Below are positions 1-13,230 of a stretch of DNA of 64,000 bases, piece by piece (position 1 is the stretch's first letter; each line of letters begins with the position of its first letter). Source of the DNA: Neotamlana nanhaiensis. GTDB lineage: Bacteria; Bacteroidota; Bacteroidia; Flavobacteriales; Flavobacteriaceae. A program made the translations under genes and the position numbers. Below the pieces are notes generated by a model. The model was not told the DNA's origin and did no database searches. It was given only the letters and a program-made list of their open reading frames with translations. Location of the stretch: positions 682,001 through 746,000 of the forward strand of contig NZ_JTDV01000001.1 of assembly GCF_000943555.1 (NCBI RefSeq). Direction: 5' to 3'.

Positions 1-15
1 ATGAACGACTGAAAT

Positions 16-1233
16 TTAGTTACTTGGCAAACCATCTTGTTTCATCCCTTGAATGATTAGTGCATGTGTGATGTAAAGACTTTCGCTCCCATCGTCTTCG
101 TGAGCGCCATTAATGCCATAAGGCCAAAAATGTGTGCCATCGCCTCGAACGGTAGCAGAAGCATCATCTGTAATCATTTGTAAAATTTCGTTCGCTCGAC
201 TCCCTTCCCAAGTTCCTTGCATAAGTTCCCAATATTTTGAGTGTGTACCAACACCAACCGTATGTGCCATTTCGTGCATTGCTGTACCAGTGCGTTGGTA
301 ACTGGCATTAGGCCCCATGTTTATCCAACCATCAAAATTAGCATCGGCAGTTGGCGTACCAGTATTGTAATTTACATTAACATGTTTAACAATAGATGTA
401 AAGTTATTATAATACCAAGTGGCTTCGTCAAATGCATCACGAATTCTGTCGAAAGCTGCTTTGGTTTCTGCATCGGCATTATCGTCTTCCCACCAAAAAG
501 ACCAAGTAAAATTACCTGCTTTTATAGTGCTAATTGCAAATTCATCGCCATACGTAATAGCGTTTTCTGTAATGGCATAAGGTTTAAAATAATATAGGGT
601 TTCCTCATCTAAACCTGTAATACGTTGTTTAAAATTGGTAATTGCGACGTTGGTTGTTATTTTATTATCATCAACCGTTGGGTTAGAACTTGCGCTATAA
701 ACTAATCCTAATTCGGTGAAATTTAAATCGCCTCTTTGTGCTTCAACATCTAACCAAATATCGTGTACAGCTGCTACTTTTATATCACCAAATTTAAGTG
801 TAGGCGGAATAATTGCCGTTGTAATAAAACTAACTTGAGTACCGTAGCCAACTCCTGCACTATTTACCGCATAAGCCCTTGCATAATAAACTTTCCCAGC
901 TTCTAAATTGGAAATATTTACTGAAAATTGACCCGAACCACTAACCGAAGATGCTAAAGATTTTGTATCGGCATATGTTGGATTTTCTTGTTGACTAAAA
1001 CAAATACCACGTTCGGTAACACTTTCGCCTCCATTATCTAAAACTTTTCCTGAAATGGCGGCCGAAGTAGATTCTATATTTGTGGCATCGTAGGTTTCTA
1101 AAGTTGGAATACTAATAACTACTTTTGGTTCTTCTTCATCAGGTTCATCTGTTGTTTCACTTGATGAACAAGCATAAAATATCGCTATTAATAGTACAAA
1201 AATGCTCCAGTAAATTTTATTTATTTTAGTCAT
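16..1233 (-). CDS. PUL surface lipoprotein with zincin-like HExxH domain
   Basis: This is the last gene of the PUL1 operon, 15 bases downstream of the GH16 gene. The N-terminus is an SPII signal with lipobox Cys22, followed by a very acidic Ser/Thr/Asp/Glu stretch that suggests export to the cell surface. Two fibronectin-III-like modules follow (about residues 40-140 and 145-235). The C-terminal domain (about 240-405) holds HEMAHTVGVGTH, with H320, E321, H324, G327 and H331. This resembles the metzincin zinc signature, but the third His is one residue later than in HExxHxxGxxH. A metal site is therefore plausible and peptidase activity is inferred. A protease in a glycan locus would make sense if the substrate is a glycoprotein such as arabinogalactan protein. 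It could instead be a non-catalytic binding protein that kept the fold. I do not recognise a named family. Confidence 0.75.
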   Translation of the reverse strand: MTKINKIYWSIFVLLIAIFYACSSSETTDEPDEEEPKVVISIPTLETYDATNIESTSAAISGKVLDNGGESVTERGICFSQQENPTYADTKSLASSVSGSGQFSVNISNLEAGKVYYARAYAVNSAGVGYGTQVSFITTAIIPPTLKFGDIKVAAVHDIWLDVEAQRGDLNFTELGLVYSASSNPTVDDNKITTNVAITNFKQRITGLDEETLYYFKPYAITENAITYGDEFAISTIKAGNFTWSFWWEDDNADAETKAAFDRIRDAFDEATWYYNNFTSIVKHVNVNYNTGTPTADANFDGWINMGPNASYQRTGTAMHEMAHTVGVGTHSKYWELMQGTWEGSRANEILQMITDDASATVRGDGTHFWPYGINGAHEDDGSESLYITHALIIQGMKQDGLPSN

Positions 1234-1248
1234 TTTTAGTGTTGTTTG

Positions 1249-2088
1249 TTAAGGTTTTATTTTAGTTTTTCCTGCTACGTAGATGTTTTTTGTATAAAAA
1301 TATTGCGGTTCTTTTTTTACTATGGCATTTTCGTTTGTGCGTCCACTAGCACCTTCCATTTGCATATTTATAATGAGCCAGAAAGGTTTGTTTGTAAAGT
1401 CTTTTACTTCTTTAGACTTTAATTCATCATCTATAAACATGAGTACTTCGGTATTTATACTATCTATTTTTTTTATGATGAGTTTGTAGTTATGCCATTT
1501 TGTATGGGCATCGGTTACTGTTGTTGTTTCAGTCGTCCAAATAGTATTTCGCCAATCGGGGCCTGTAACTGTATTCTGAAGACAGGTTGTATTTCCTTTA
1601 AACTCAAGGATATCGATTTCTGGCGGCCAAGAATTAGCCCCTGTAATCCAAAATGCAGGCCATGAACCATAGGCTATTGGTGCTTTAAAATCGGCACTAA
1701 TTTCCCAATAAGGTAAACTATCATTGACTACTATTTGCTCTTTTAAATGAACTGCTCCAGAGCGAAAATTAATTTTTAAATACGGATTGTGTTTACTCGT
1801 GCCATCGTCTGCTCCTTGATTGTATTCCGATTTAATGGTTAAAACTCCATTTTTTACGTTTACATTTTCAGGAAACATTTTCGCCGAACCATTATGTTCG
1901 GCACCCCAAGGATAAAGCATGTTCCATTTGGAGTGAAATTGCTCTTTTGAAGAAAAACTTGTAGCATCGGCATAAACCACAGTTTTTATGGTATTCGATT
2001 CTGTTTTTTGAAATGCCCATAATTTTAAAGAAGGCATCGTAAAAATGAAACAAAAACAGGTAAAAATTAAAACTTTTTTTCTCTTCAT
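1249..2088 (-). CDS. GH16 family endo-glycanase
   Basis: Secreted glycoside hydrolase of family 16 (concanavalin-like jelly roll, retaining endo-hydrolase). The signature EIDILE is at residues 157-162, giving nucleophile E157, helper D159 and acid/base E162. It is preceded by the aromatic WPAFWITG stretch that lines the cleft. An N-terminal signal peptide of about 25 residues has no lipobox, so the product is probably soluble in the periplasm or released. At 279 residues it is a bare catalytic domain without a binding module. GH16 covers laminarinases, beta-agarases, porphyranases, carrageenases and endo-beta-1,3-galactanases. The GH105/GH115/GH2 context favours an endo-galactanase, but the subfamily cannot be set by eye. 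It lies between the second glycan-binding lipoprotein and the zincin-like lipoprotein, in the same orientation. Confidence 0.88.
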   Translation of the reverse strand: MKRKKVLIFTCFCFIFTMPSLKLWAFQKTESNTIKTVVYADATSFSSKEQFHSKWNMLYPWGAEHNGSAKMFPENVNVKNGVLTIKSEYNQGADDGTSKHNPYLKINFRSGAVHLKEQIVVNDSLPYWEISADFKAPIAYGSWPAFWITGANSWPPEIDILEFKGNTTCLQNTVTGPDWRNTIWTTETTTVTDAHTKWHNYKLIIKKIDSINTEVLMFIDDELKSKEVKDFTNKPFWLIINMQMEGASGRTNENAIVKKEPQYFYTKNIYVAGKTKIKP

Positions 2089-2164
2089 TATGGTTGTAAC
2101 ATGAAAGAGAAGAACATAAAAAGTGTTTTTTATATCCTTCTCTAAACTAACTTTAGCAACTAAA

Positions 2165-3367
2165 CTAATTTGCTACAATAATCTCCCAAGAAGTGATATT
2201 ACAGAAATGATCACCATTTTGGGTAGAAACTTGTCCTACAGAAATATCGGTTGTTTCATCAACAGTAAATTCTACTGTATACGAACCGGCTCCTGCTATT
2301 TTTTTATAACCTAAAACTTCTGGAGCTGTTTCAACATCGGCAGTATTAGGAATACCATCGCCTTTAGTTATTACAAAATAAGCGCCATCAGCGTTTGATG
2401 CATGGTTAGTACCTAAAACTTCAACTTTTAAATAAAAAGTTGCTGGTTCTGCATTAACCACTTGGTAAATTTTACCATCGGTAAAATGAGGTGCACCCCA
2501 ACCAGATTCTAAATTAAATACATTACCGTTCCATTCGTCCCAGCCACCTAAACCATCATGGGTTTTAGCAGCATCGTTTGTTATCCAAGGTGCAGCTAGA
2601 GTTCCCCAACGACCGCTAGATTCGGCAGCCACAAATGGTACTGCTGCATTTTGTAAAACAGGTGTTGGTACTGGCTTAACTTCTTCTAAAGCAGTAAAGA
2701 AGTTATCGATTGCTGTTTCAACAGGAACGAATGCCGTACGATATTGGTATGATGATGCTTCTTTAAAATCTGTTATAGTTAAACTAGGCTCAGTAATATT
2801 TACAAACACAGTAACTAATTCGTCTGAAGTATTTGTGTATTGCACTTCTGAACCAACTACACCAGAATTTAAATCCATTTCAGCAAAGTTGATAACAAGT
2901 TCATTTCCTACTAAAATGTTACTAATTAACGGACGGTTAAATAAGGAAGCAATGTATCTATCACCAAAAACCTCGGCGGTTTGAGAGACAGGAATAGAAC
3001 TATTTCCTTCAGCATCGAAAGTTTTCACTACAAAATTATAGATACTCTCATCTAAACCATCAATAATTTGAGAAACAGCATCAACATTTCCAGTACGACT
3101 TACTGGAATGGAAATAGAATCACTATTGTTGTTCCAATACACTCTAGCTTCGGTTACTTTAGGATCTCCAATAATAAGTCCCTCTAGCCTAACGCGATTT
3201 TGTCCTGAAAAAATTTCTAAGGAATCAATAGCCGCCGTATATGAAATTTCACCACCTTCGGTATATTTTAAATATTCGGTATCGCTAGTACACGAATAAA
3301 TTACAACCGCCATAACCAAAATACAGCAAGCTGTTATTATATTTTTTAGTTTTTTCATTTTCAACAT
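2165..3367 (-). CDS. DUF4998-type surface glycan-binding lipoprotein
   Basis: Lipoprotein with an SPII signal (Cys26, followed by Thr-Ser-Asp). The first half (about 28-220) reads as DUF4998, an Ig-like pair found in SusCD operons. Its typical opening is YTEGGEISY, with a following DSL and an RVRLEG strand. The second half (about 225-400) is a beta-sandwich resembling the DUF5013-like C-terminal domains of glycan-binding lipoproteins, rich in exposed Trp (WGTLAAPWI, GWDEW, SGWG). No catalytic motif is visible. In Bacteroidota such proteins follow SusD and act as surface glycan-binding proteins. The gene follows another candidate of this kind after 9 bases. Met4 is an alternative start; the difference is immaterial. 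The domain names are from pattern memory and deserve a profile search. Confidence 0.8.
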   Translation of the reverse strand: MLKMKKLKNIITACCILVMAVVIYSCTSDTEYLKYTEGGEISYTAAIDSLEIFSGQNRVRLEGLIIGDPKVTEARVYWNNNSDSISIPVSRTGNVDAVSQIIDGLDESIYNFVVKTFDAEGNSSIPVSQTAEVFGDRYIASLFNRPLISNILVGNELVINFAEMDLNSGVVGSEVQYTNTSDELVTVFVNITEPSLTITDFKEASSYQYRTAFVPVETAIDNFFTALEEVKPVPTPVLQNAAVPFVAAESSGRWGTLAAPWITNDAAKTHDGLGGWDEWNGNVFNLESGWGAPHFTDGKIYQVVNAEPATFYLKVEVLGTNHASNADGAYFVITKGDGIPNTADVETAPEVLGYKKIAGAGSYTVEFTVDETTDISVGQVSTQNGDHFCNITSWEIIVAN

Positions 3368-3376
3368 GTTTTTCGA

Positions 3377-4594
3377 TTAAAAATCTGGGTTACCATATAC
3401 TTCCACTTCCGACACGGCCATATATTGTCCGCCTGCCCAGTTTAGCATACATTCTATTCGTAAATAACGCACTGCAGGTTTATCGATACTAATTTCGTAA
3501 TCGGCACCATCTTGAGCAGCTACCAAATCGTTATTATCTTCTTGCGCATAAGGTAATCCTGAAGGTTTAATAACTTCAAATTCTCCCAACATTGTCCAAG
3601 TACCATCTTCTAAATTACCATCGTTTAACTCGTTAGCTCCCCAAATCCTAAACTTACGCATAGCGCCTAAGTAATAGTACAGACGTTGGCCGCCAATAGG
3701 CTCAGAGAATTGCCAAATATGCAAACGACTTAATTTAGTTTGTGTACCAATATCCCAAGTTACTAAGTGGTTACCCACATCGATAGTACGACTTGTAAAA
3801 TAACTATCGTACCACTCTAAAGTACCACCATTAAATAGGTCTCTTACTTCGGTATGCGATGCAATTAATTCGGCATCGTTTGGTAATGTAATTGGTGCCA
3901 TGTTTTCACGAGGCATTAAAGTTTCATAAAGTGGTTTTACTTGAGTAAAAAGTGTATCGGTTACGTTTAACCATCTATCTCTTACTACCAATGCAAAATC
4001 TTGCGGAATAGTATCGAAACCACGTAAACTTTGACCTATTTCGCTAACCGAGGTATAAATACTACTAGGTAGTGGCTCCCAATCGCCTTGAAGGTTTTTT
4101 TGCATTACTAAAAGTGCAATATCCTCTTCTGTTGGGTTATCGGCTTCTAAACGCATTCCTCCAAAATCTGGACTTGTTTCAATAGATCTATACACATCAA
4201 AAATAGGCGCTTCAAGAGGTTCTACAGTAACTGTTACTGGTGCCGATTTCGTTTCGCTTCGGTTTACAGCATAAATATTAACATCAACTTGAGAAAGACC
4301 TCTAAAACCTTCTAGCAGTAATGAATTTTGATAATAAGACGCTTTCACCTCCATATCGGTACCGTTTTCTAGGGTATAACGAGCTGATATGTATAATAAG
4401 TCGTCATCATCGGGTAGTGTATACTCTAACCTTGCTTTTCCTGGTAAATTTTCGATAATAACATTTTCTACCATACCAGGAGGCGTTGTATTATTTTCAA
4501 GTGGTTGTGGCCCAACCTCTTCTTCACAACTAAATACTGTTATAAGAAGCGTAAAAACTATAATCCAGCTGGATTGTATTAATTTTTGTTTCAT
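3377..4594 (-). CDS. Surface glycan-binding lipoprotein, DUF4959/DUF5126/DUF5000 type
   Basis: Lipoprotein whose Cys23 is followed by three Glu, an acidic tail typical of surface-exported lipoproteins. The three modules match the common post-SusD arrangement. They are an Ig-like DUF4959 domain (about 30-115, opening PPGMVENVIIENLPGKARLEY), a DUF5126-like middle (about 120-225), and a C-terminal discoidin-like DUF5000 domain (about 235-405) ending in RYLRIECMLNWAGGQYMAVSEVEVYG. Such galactose-binding-like folds usually hold the polymer at the SusCD pore. No catalytic residues are evident. The gene starts 14 bases after susD and belongs to the same transcription unit. Confidence 0.82.
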   Translation of the reverse strand: MKQKLIQSSWIIVFTLLITVFSCEEEVGPQPLENNTTPPGMVENVIIENLPGKARLEYTLPDDDDLLYISARYTLENGTDMEVKASYYQNSLLLEGFRGLSQVDVNIYAVNRSETKSAPVTVTVEPLEAPIFDVYRSIETSPDFGGMRLEADNPTEEDIALLVMQKNLQGDWEPLPSSIYTSVSEIGQSLRGFDTIPQDFALVVRDRWLNVTDTLFTQVKPLYETLMPRENMAPITLPNDAELIASHTEVRDLFNGGTLEWYDSYFTSRTIDVGNHLVTWDIGTQTKLSRLHIWQFSEPIGGQRLYYYLGAMRKFRIWGANELNDGNLEDGTWTMLGEFEVIKPSGLPYAQEDNNDLVAAQDGADYEISIDKPAVRYLRIECMLNWAGGQYMAVSEVEVYGNPDF

Positions 4595-4608
4595 AATAAT
4601 TTAATTTT

Positions 4609-6582
4609 TTACCAACCTGGGCTTTGAACCAAGTTAGGGTTTTGTATTAATGTCAAATCGTAAATTGGCCAAAAGTAATCTCTTGGCGACACAAAACGTT
4701 GTTGGTGTAACGTTAAAACTTGGTAATATGCCGCTTCAGATGTGCCAAAAACATTCCAACCTTGTACGGGTTGGTTAAATTCTCGTACAGCTTCTTTCCA
4801 GCGTCTAACATCCCAAAAGTTTTTTCCTTCGTAAGCTAATTCAATAGTGCGCTCTCTATGTATTATTTCTCTCATCCCTTCTTTTGAAGTATATTTATTA
4901 GGGTTTGATGAGAAATTTTGCCAAGATGTAGCTACACCTTCTAAACCGGCTCTTTCGCGTACAGCATCTACATATTGTAACACTTCGGCCGTTGGTCCTG
5001 ACACTTCATTTAATGCTTCGGCGTATTGTAAATACAAATCGGCTAAACGCATTTCTGGCCAAGCATAATCTTTATACGACGATCCACCATCGCTTGTAAA
5101 TGCTTGTTCCCAATTTACTAATTTTTTAATGAAATAACCAGAGATATTAAAATCGAAGGCATCAAAACTACCTGCATAATCTTGGAATTTTGATTCGATA
5201 TGAAACGCTGTTTCATCGGCATTACTATCTTGTTTGTAAAAAATAGCTCCATCGAAACCTAAATCGGCATAAAAACGTGGTTCTCTATCGAAGTTTAAAA
5301 TAGACGTTCTGTATCCTTCAGCAATGTTTAAAGCATCTTCTGCTCCTGCTTCTCTTAAATCTGTAATATCGGAATAATCTAACGTTTTATCTTCATCGAT
5401 TGGCACACCATTTTTTGTATAAAATTTTGAAGCTGAGCTTATGGTTGGAGAAAAAATCATTCTCGCATTTCTATGAGGTACTTCAACCGACAATGGCATC
5501 ATACAAATACGTTGTAATTGCCAAGTACGACTGTTTGTGTTAGACCACAATACTTCGTTATTAAATGGCTCGCAAATGGCTTGTCTGATATCAATTTTTG
5601 TTTTCGCTGTTTGTGACACATCGTAAACAAACTCACTTTGGTAGTATAATTGATGCCCGTTAGCTTCAGCTACATCGATGGCTGCCTTAATAGCTTCGGC
5701 TGCTTTTTGCCATTTGGTTTCGTCGTAAGTTGGGTTAAATAATACCGTACCATCGTTATTTTTAAAGTTAGCCATGTCTGGGTTACCGTTAAATAATGGA
5801 CTTGCCGCCATTAGTAACAATTCACCTTTAATTCCTAAAGCTACTTGACGCGTAACTCGACCTAATTCTTGTTGCGTATCGAAAATTTGTGGTGGTAAGT
5901 TTGCTGCAGCCTCATCTAACAATGTTGCTAAATAATCTACACTTTCATCAATAGGATCTCTAGAAACTTGTAATTGATCTTCTGGTGCATCAACAGGGAT
6001 AACCTCTTTAATAATTGGAATTGCGCCATACATACGCATTAAATAATAGTGGTAATAGGCTTTTAAAAATTTAGCCTCGGCTATCCAACGTAAACGTTCT
6101 GCTTCATTAATATCTGGAACGTTGTTTCTATCTTCCATGTTTTCAATAAACACATTACAATGTCTGATGCCATCGTACATTGGGTAATTATCTCCTGGTC
6201 CGCCACCTTGGTAACGTCCTTCCCATGCATCCATGTATGGATTTGATGTACGCTGTAAACCACGAGCCACATCGAATGCATAACTGTTAAGTGCTGCATC
6301 GTTAGGAGGAATCCAAGTTTCATTACCCGCTAAAAAGCCTATATTATACAGTGCATCACCATTTTTAGGCAAGTATGAATAACAGGTAAATAAATATTTC
6401 TCTGCTTCGTTACGTAAATTAAATGCCTGATCGATAGTTACAACGTTATCTGGAACAACATCTAAAAACGTATCGTCGCACGATTGCATACCAAATAAAG
6501 CTATAAGGACTAGCGACATGCTAAACCATTTTTGCTTTATGGTTTTTAATTTTATATTGTTTTTAAATTTTCTCATTTTCAT
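4609..6582 (-). CDS. SusD/RagB family glycan-binding lipoprotein (PUL1)
   Basis: Outer-membrane surface lipoprotein that caps the partner SusC transporter and delivers glycan to it. The signal peptide ends at lipobox Cys35, followed by Asp-Asp. The N-terminal helical TPR-like part has the family pattern DTFLDVVPDNVVT, and the C-terminal region contains WDVRRW and ends in YPIYDLTLIQNPNLVQSPGW-like residues, the usual SusD end. At 657 residues it is larger than average (500-600), suggesting extra loops for a branched ligand. It starts 6 bases after the susC stop, so translation is coupled. Ligand specificity cannot be read from the sequence. Confidence 0.96.
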   Translation of the reverse strand: MKMRKFKNNIKLKTIKQKWFSMSLVLIALFGMQSCDDTFLDVVPDNVVTIDQAFNLRNEAEKYLFTCYSYLPKNGDALYNIGFLAGNETWIPPNDAALNSYAFDVARGLQRTSNPYMDAWEGRYQGGGPGDNYPMYDGIRHCNVFIENMEDRNNVPDINEAERLRWIAEAKFLKAYYHYYLMRMYGAIPIIKEVIPVDAPEDQLQVSRDPIDESVDYLATLLDEAAANLPPQIFDTQQELGRVTRQVALGIKGELLLMAASPLFNGNPDMANFKNNDGTVLFNPTYDETKWQKAAEAIKAAIDVAEANGHQLYYQSEFVYDVSQTAKTKIDIRQAICEPFNNEVLWSNTNSRTWQLQRICMMPLSVEVPHRNARMIFSPTISSASKFYTKNGVPIDEDKTLDYSDITDLREAGAEDALNIAEGYRTSILNFDREPRFYADLGFDGAIFYKQDSNADETAFHIESKFQDYAGSFDAFDFNISGYFIKKLVNWEQAFTSDGGSSYKDYAWPEMRLADLYLQYAEALNEVSGPTAEVLQYVDAVRERAGLEGVATSWQNFSSNPNKYTSKEGMREIIHRERTIELAYEGKNFWDVRRWKEAVREFNQPVQGWNVFGTSEAAYYQVLTLHQQRFVSPRDYFWPIYDLTLIQNPNLVQSPGW

Positions 6583-6588
6583 ATTTTT

Positions 6589-9500
6589 TTAGAAATCAAG
6601 TTTTAAACCTAAATTATAAACCGCTTGAATAGGATATCCTAAGCCATTACCACCCATTTCTGGATCCCATAATTTAAATTTACTCCACACTGCTAAGTTA
6701 TTACCACTAAAGTATAATCTTGCTGCTTGTAAACCGACTTTGCTTATAAGCGCATCTGGGAAATTATAGCCCGCCTCAATAGTCTTTAATCTTAAGAAAG
6801 AACCATCGCGCATCCACCAAGTAGACCGAACATTATTATTCTCAATAGGCGTATCACTTAAACGAGGCCAAAAGGCATAAGAATCTCTATTAGCTTCAGA
6901 CCAGTGACTATCGGCAATAACTTGTAATAAACCGTTTTGACCTAAACCGTCAGCCACACGTGCACCACTTCCATTTACTATATAACCAGTAACAAAAGGC
7001 GATATATTATTTGAATCTATAAAGAATGATGTGCGAGCAGCACCTTGGAAAAAGATACTAAAATCGAAATTTTTATACCCTACAGTACCACCAAAACCAT
7101 AAACAATTTCTGGAACAGTTGGATAACCAATTGGTACCATATCGTTTTCATTAATTTCGCCATCACCATTTACATCGCGATATTTAATATCACCTCCAGT
7201 ATATTCTCCAAATTGTCTTGGTGAATTTAAAGTCTCTTCATGGTCAACAAATAAACGTTCAGCAATATACCCATAGGCTTGTGCAGCACTATTACCAATT
7301 GCAGAACGGTGAGCTAGTTCATCTGGATAAGAAACTTCATCCTTTTTAAGTATTTCACTGGTAGCATAAGTAAAGTTACCTCGTAATTGCGTGTACCAAT
7401 CTTGATTGAAAGACTTATTAAACTCTAAAGTTGCATCGAGACCTTTACTTTCCATTTCACCAAAATTTGTTTGCGGTGTAGCCGTTAACCCTAAGGTTGA
7501 GCCAATGTTTGATCGAGTCTCTAATATATTCGTTCTTTTTTGTTTAAAGGCATCAACTATTAACGTTAATGAATTAAAAAACTCAAGATCTACACCAACG
7601 TTGGTTTGTTTAGATTCTTCCCAACCAATATTCGGGTTAGCATATCTTGACGTAAATACACCTGGTCTGTAATATCCAAATTGCTCTCCAAACACAGACC
7701 CATACGTACCGTTATTTAAATTTACTGTAGATAAATAAAAGAAACGGTCGTTAACATCTCCAATAGCATCATTACCTACTAAACCATGAGTTAAACGTAA
7801 TTTAAAATCGGTTACGACATCTTTTAACCCACTCCAATAATTTTCGTTAGATATGCGATACGCTAAACCAAGCGATGGGAAATACCCATAACGCTTACCT
7901 TGTGCAAAGCGCTCAGAACCGTTATAACCGAAGTTAAACTCGAACATGTAAGTATCGTCGTAACCATAAGTTAAACGCCCTGAGAAACTATGGTTTCTTT
8001 GTGGTAACGATGATTGAACGTTACCTGCATTTCCTTGTTCGTAACTAGATAACACATTAACTAACATACCAGTTACAGCATGCTTTTCGTTAAATGTACG
8101 GTTATAATTTAAAGAGGTTTGTAACCAAATACGAGAATCTAAATTTTTAGCACCCTCACTATAATTAAGATATTCTGTTCCAGGAAGACCAATGCTTCCT
8201 TGACCTCCATCATTTAAAACCCCAATATTTAAATCGCCCGTAGATGGATTTATATAACCTTGATAGTAAAATGGGTTATATTGTCTTGATACTGCATAAT
8301 ACGAATAACGACGCACATAGCCCATAACATTAGCATCCAAACCTTCAGTAACCATATCCAAATCCTGTTTCAAATCTATTTGGGCTTGAATGGTTGAGGC
8401 CTTACTCGTTTGATAACCTCTTACCATTTCTGCATAAGGGTTAACCAAAATATCACCTCCTAAAGTTCCACTAACTCTAGCTTGAGCACTACCAAACAAT
8501 GGGTGATCGATAAAAGGTAAATAACTAGTAGGATAACGTTTCGGGAACATTACTGGGTTAGATCTTAACGCTATTTGGAATAAGCGTGAACCACCACCAA
8601 CTGGCCCTGTATAATCATCAAACTGACCGTACACACGAAAAATTGCTTTTGTAGTTTCAGTTAGATTTAAATCTAAGTTAGAACGTATAGAATAATTACG
8701 AAGTTTAATATTACTATTAAAGTTATTTAATGGGTCTACATCAAGCACACCATTATCAACATTATACGTTCCAGAAATATAATATTTTGCCTTTTCTCCA
8801 CCACCTTGTGCACTTATGGTATGATTTTGGTTAATGGTGTAATCTTTAATCATTTCATCAATCCAGTTATTACTTGGATATAACAACGGGTCGTCACCAA
8901 TTGATGTTCTATAAATTTTATTTTGATTATAAGGCACCGATGCGGCTGGTGTTCTGGTAAGAACCGCTTCGTTTGCCAAATTCATATATGTTAAATTGTC
9001 GGCCAATTGGTAGTTTCTGGTATTGGTAGACATACGTGATTCGGTACGAAACGCAAATTTTGTTTTACCCGCTTTACCCATTTTAGTATTAATAAGTACC
9101 ACACCATTTGCACCACGTGCACCATATACAGCAGCTGCAGCAGCATCTTTTAATACCGAAAAACTTTCAATATCATCAGGTTGTAAACGCGCCATATCGG
9201 TAACGCTTGATTCTATACCATCAATTAAAATTAAAGGATCTACTTTACCAGAACCAAACGATCCTAAACCACGAATAAGGAAATCGGAGTTATCGGCACC
9301 TGGTTCACCACTACGCTGAAACGCAACCATACCTGCAACTCTACCAGCTAGCATGTTGGTTAAGTTATTGGTTGGCCCTTTTATTTCGCTAGGGCTAATT
9401 GAAGTAATTGAACTTACTAAGCTTTGCTTTTTCTGAGTACCAAAACCTACAACCACTACCTCATCTAAGGCTTCTTGACTTTCGTTAAGTATGATTGTAA

Positions 9501-9849
9501 ATACCGATTTACTTCCAATTGTTACTTCTTGATCTTCGAAACCTACGTACGATACTACCAATACTTTGGCATTGTCGTCGATTTCTAATTTAAATTCACC
9601 ATCAAAATCGGTCATAATACCATTTGATGTTCCCTTTACCAGTACGTTAGCACCTGGTAAAACCATACCTCCTGTATCTTTTACTACACCAGTAATAACA
9701 CGCTGTTGCGGCGTGCTCTCTATATCAGAATCGTTAAAAGCGTGTATATTTAAAGTGAGAATACTTATAAAAAGTGCTAAAACATATTTACACCTCACAC
9801 TAAATGTAACAGACGATAAACTTTTTTTCATGTTAGTTAGTTTTATCAT
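6589..9849 (-). CDS. SusC/RagA TonB-dependent transporter (PUL1)
   Basis: Outer-membrane TonB-dependent importer of oligosaccharides, partner of the SusD encoded immediately downstream. Order: signal peptide (to about residue 40), carboxypeptidase-regulatory-like domain (about 50-130, with GVVKDTGGMVLPGANVLVKG), the TonB-box-like DEVVVVGFGTQKK, plug domain (with DPLILIDGIES and SFSVLKDAAAAAVYGARGANGV), then the 22-strand barrel ending in a terminal Phe. The length of 1086 residues is normal. Met7 at 9831 is an equally good start, because the residues from there on look like a classical Lys-rich signal peptide. The 110 bases upstream, after the GH2 stop, contain AT-rich DNA and no obvious hairpin, so GH2 and susC may be co-transcribed. 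Confidence 0.97.
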   Translation of the reverse strand: MIKLTNMKKSLSSVTFSVRCKYVLALFISILTLNIHAFNDSDIESTPQQRVITGVVKDTGGMVLPGANVLVKGTSNGIMTDFDGEFKLEIDDNAKVLVVSYVGFEDQEVTIGSKSVFTIILNESQEALDEVVVVGFGTQKKQSLVSSITSISPSEIKGPTNNLTNMLAGRVAGMVAFQRSGEPGADNSDFLIRGLGSFGSGKVDPLILIDGIESSVTDMARLQPDDIESFSVLKDAAAAAVYGARGANGVVLINTKMGKAGKTKFAFRTESRMSTNTRNYQLADNLTYMNLANEAVLTRTPAASVPYNQNKIYRTSIGDDPLLYPSNNWIDEMIKDYTINQNHTISAQGGGEKAKYYISGTYNVDNGVLDVDPLNNFNSNIKLRNYSIRSNLDLNLTETTKAIFRVYGQFDDYTGPVGGGSRLFQIALRSNPVMFPKRYPTSYLPFIDHPLFGSAQARVSGTLGGDILVNPYAEMVRGYQTSKASTIQAQIDLKQDLDMVTEGLDANVMGYVRRYSYYAVSRQYNPFYYQGYINPSTGDLNIGVLNDGGQGSIGLPGTEYLNYSEGAKNLDSRIWLQTSLNYNRTFNEKHAVTGMLVNVLSSYEQGNAGNVQSSLPQRNHSFSGRLTYGYDDTYMFEFNFGYNGSERFAQGKRYGYFPSLGLAYRISNENYWSGLKDVVTDFKLRLTHGLVGNDAIGDVNDRFFYLSTVNLNNGTYGSVFGEQFGYYRPGVFTSRYANPNIGWEESKQTNVGVDLEFFNSLTLIVDAFKQKRTNILETRSNIGSTLGLTATPQTNFGEMESKGLDATLEFNKSFNQDWYTQLRGNFTYATSEILKKDEVSYPDELAHRSAIGNSAAQAYGYIAERLFVDHEETLNSPRQFGEYTGGDIKYRDVNGDGEINENDMVPIGYPTVPEIVYGFGGTVGYKNFDFSIFFQGAARTSFFIDSNNISPFVTGYIVNGSGARVADGLGQNGLLQVIADSHWSEANRDSYAFWPRLSDTPIENNNVRSTWWMRDGSFLRLKTIEAGYNFPDALISKVGLQAARLYFSGNNLAVWSKFKLWDPEMGGNGLGYPIQAVYNLGLKLDF

Positions 9850-9959
9850 ATTTAGTTAATTTTCTTTTGTTAATTAATGCAACAATAGTTTTTTGCTGCA
9901 AGTTTGTTAGTTAAGTCTTTGTTTTTTAATTCATTTGTTTGCTTGTTTTTAAATTTAGT

Positions 9960-13091
<3,132 letters not shown>

Positions 13092-13174
13092 TTAGTTTTA
13101 ATAGTTAGTTTCTAAAGTGTTAAATTTACACTTGTAGAATATTTTCAAATTTCAACAAACAGTCAATTTTTCAA

Positions 13175-13190
13175 GGGGTACAAATTGACA
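13175..13190. promoter_or_regulatory. Recurring CAAATTG motif upstream of GH2
   Basis: GGGGTACAAATTGACA lies about 90 bases upstream of the GH2 start. The same core, with a run of G on the same side, occurs at 15911-15927 in front of the BNR_4 gene and at 43126-43139 in front of the RICIN/LamG gene. Read on the minus strand the core is TCAATTTG, one base from the Bacteroidota -7 consensus TAnnTTTG. It may thus be a promoter element, a regulator site, or both. Confidence 0.4.
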
Positions 13191-13230
13191 TTTTTAGAGA
13201 TACAAAATGTGCAAATCTTAAAATTTTAAC

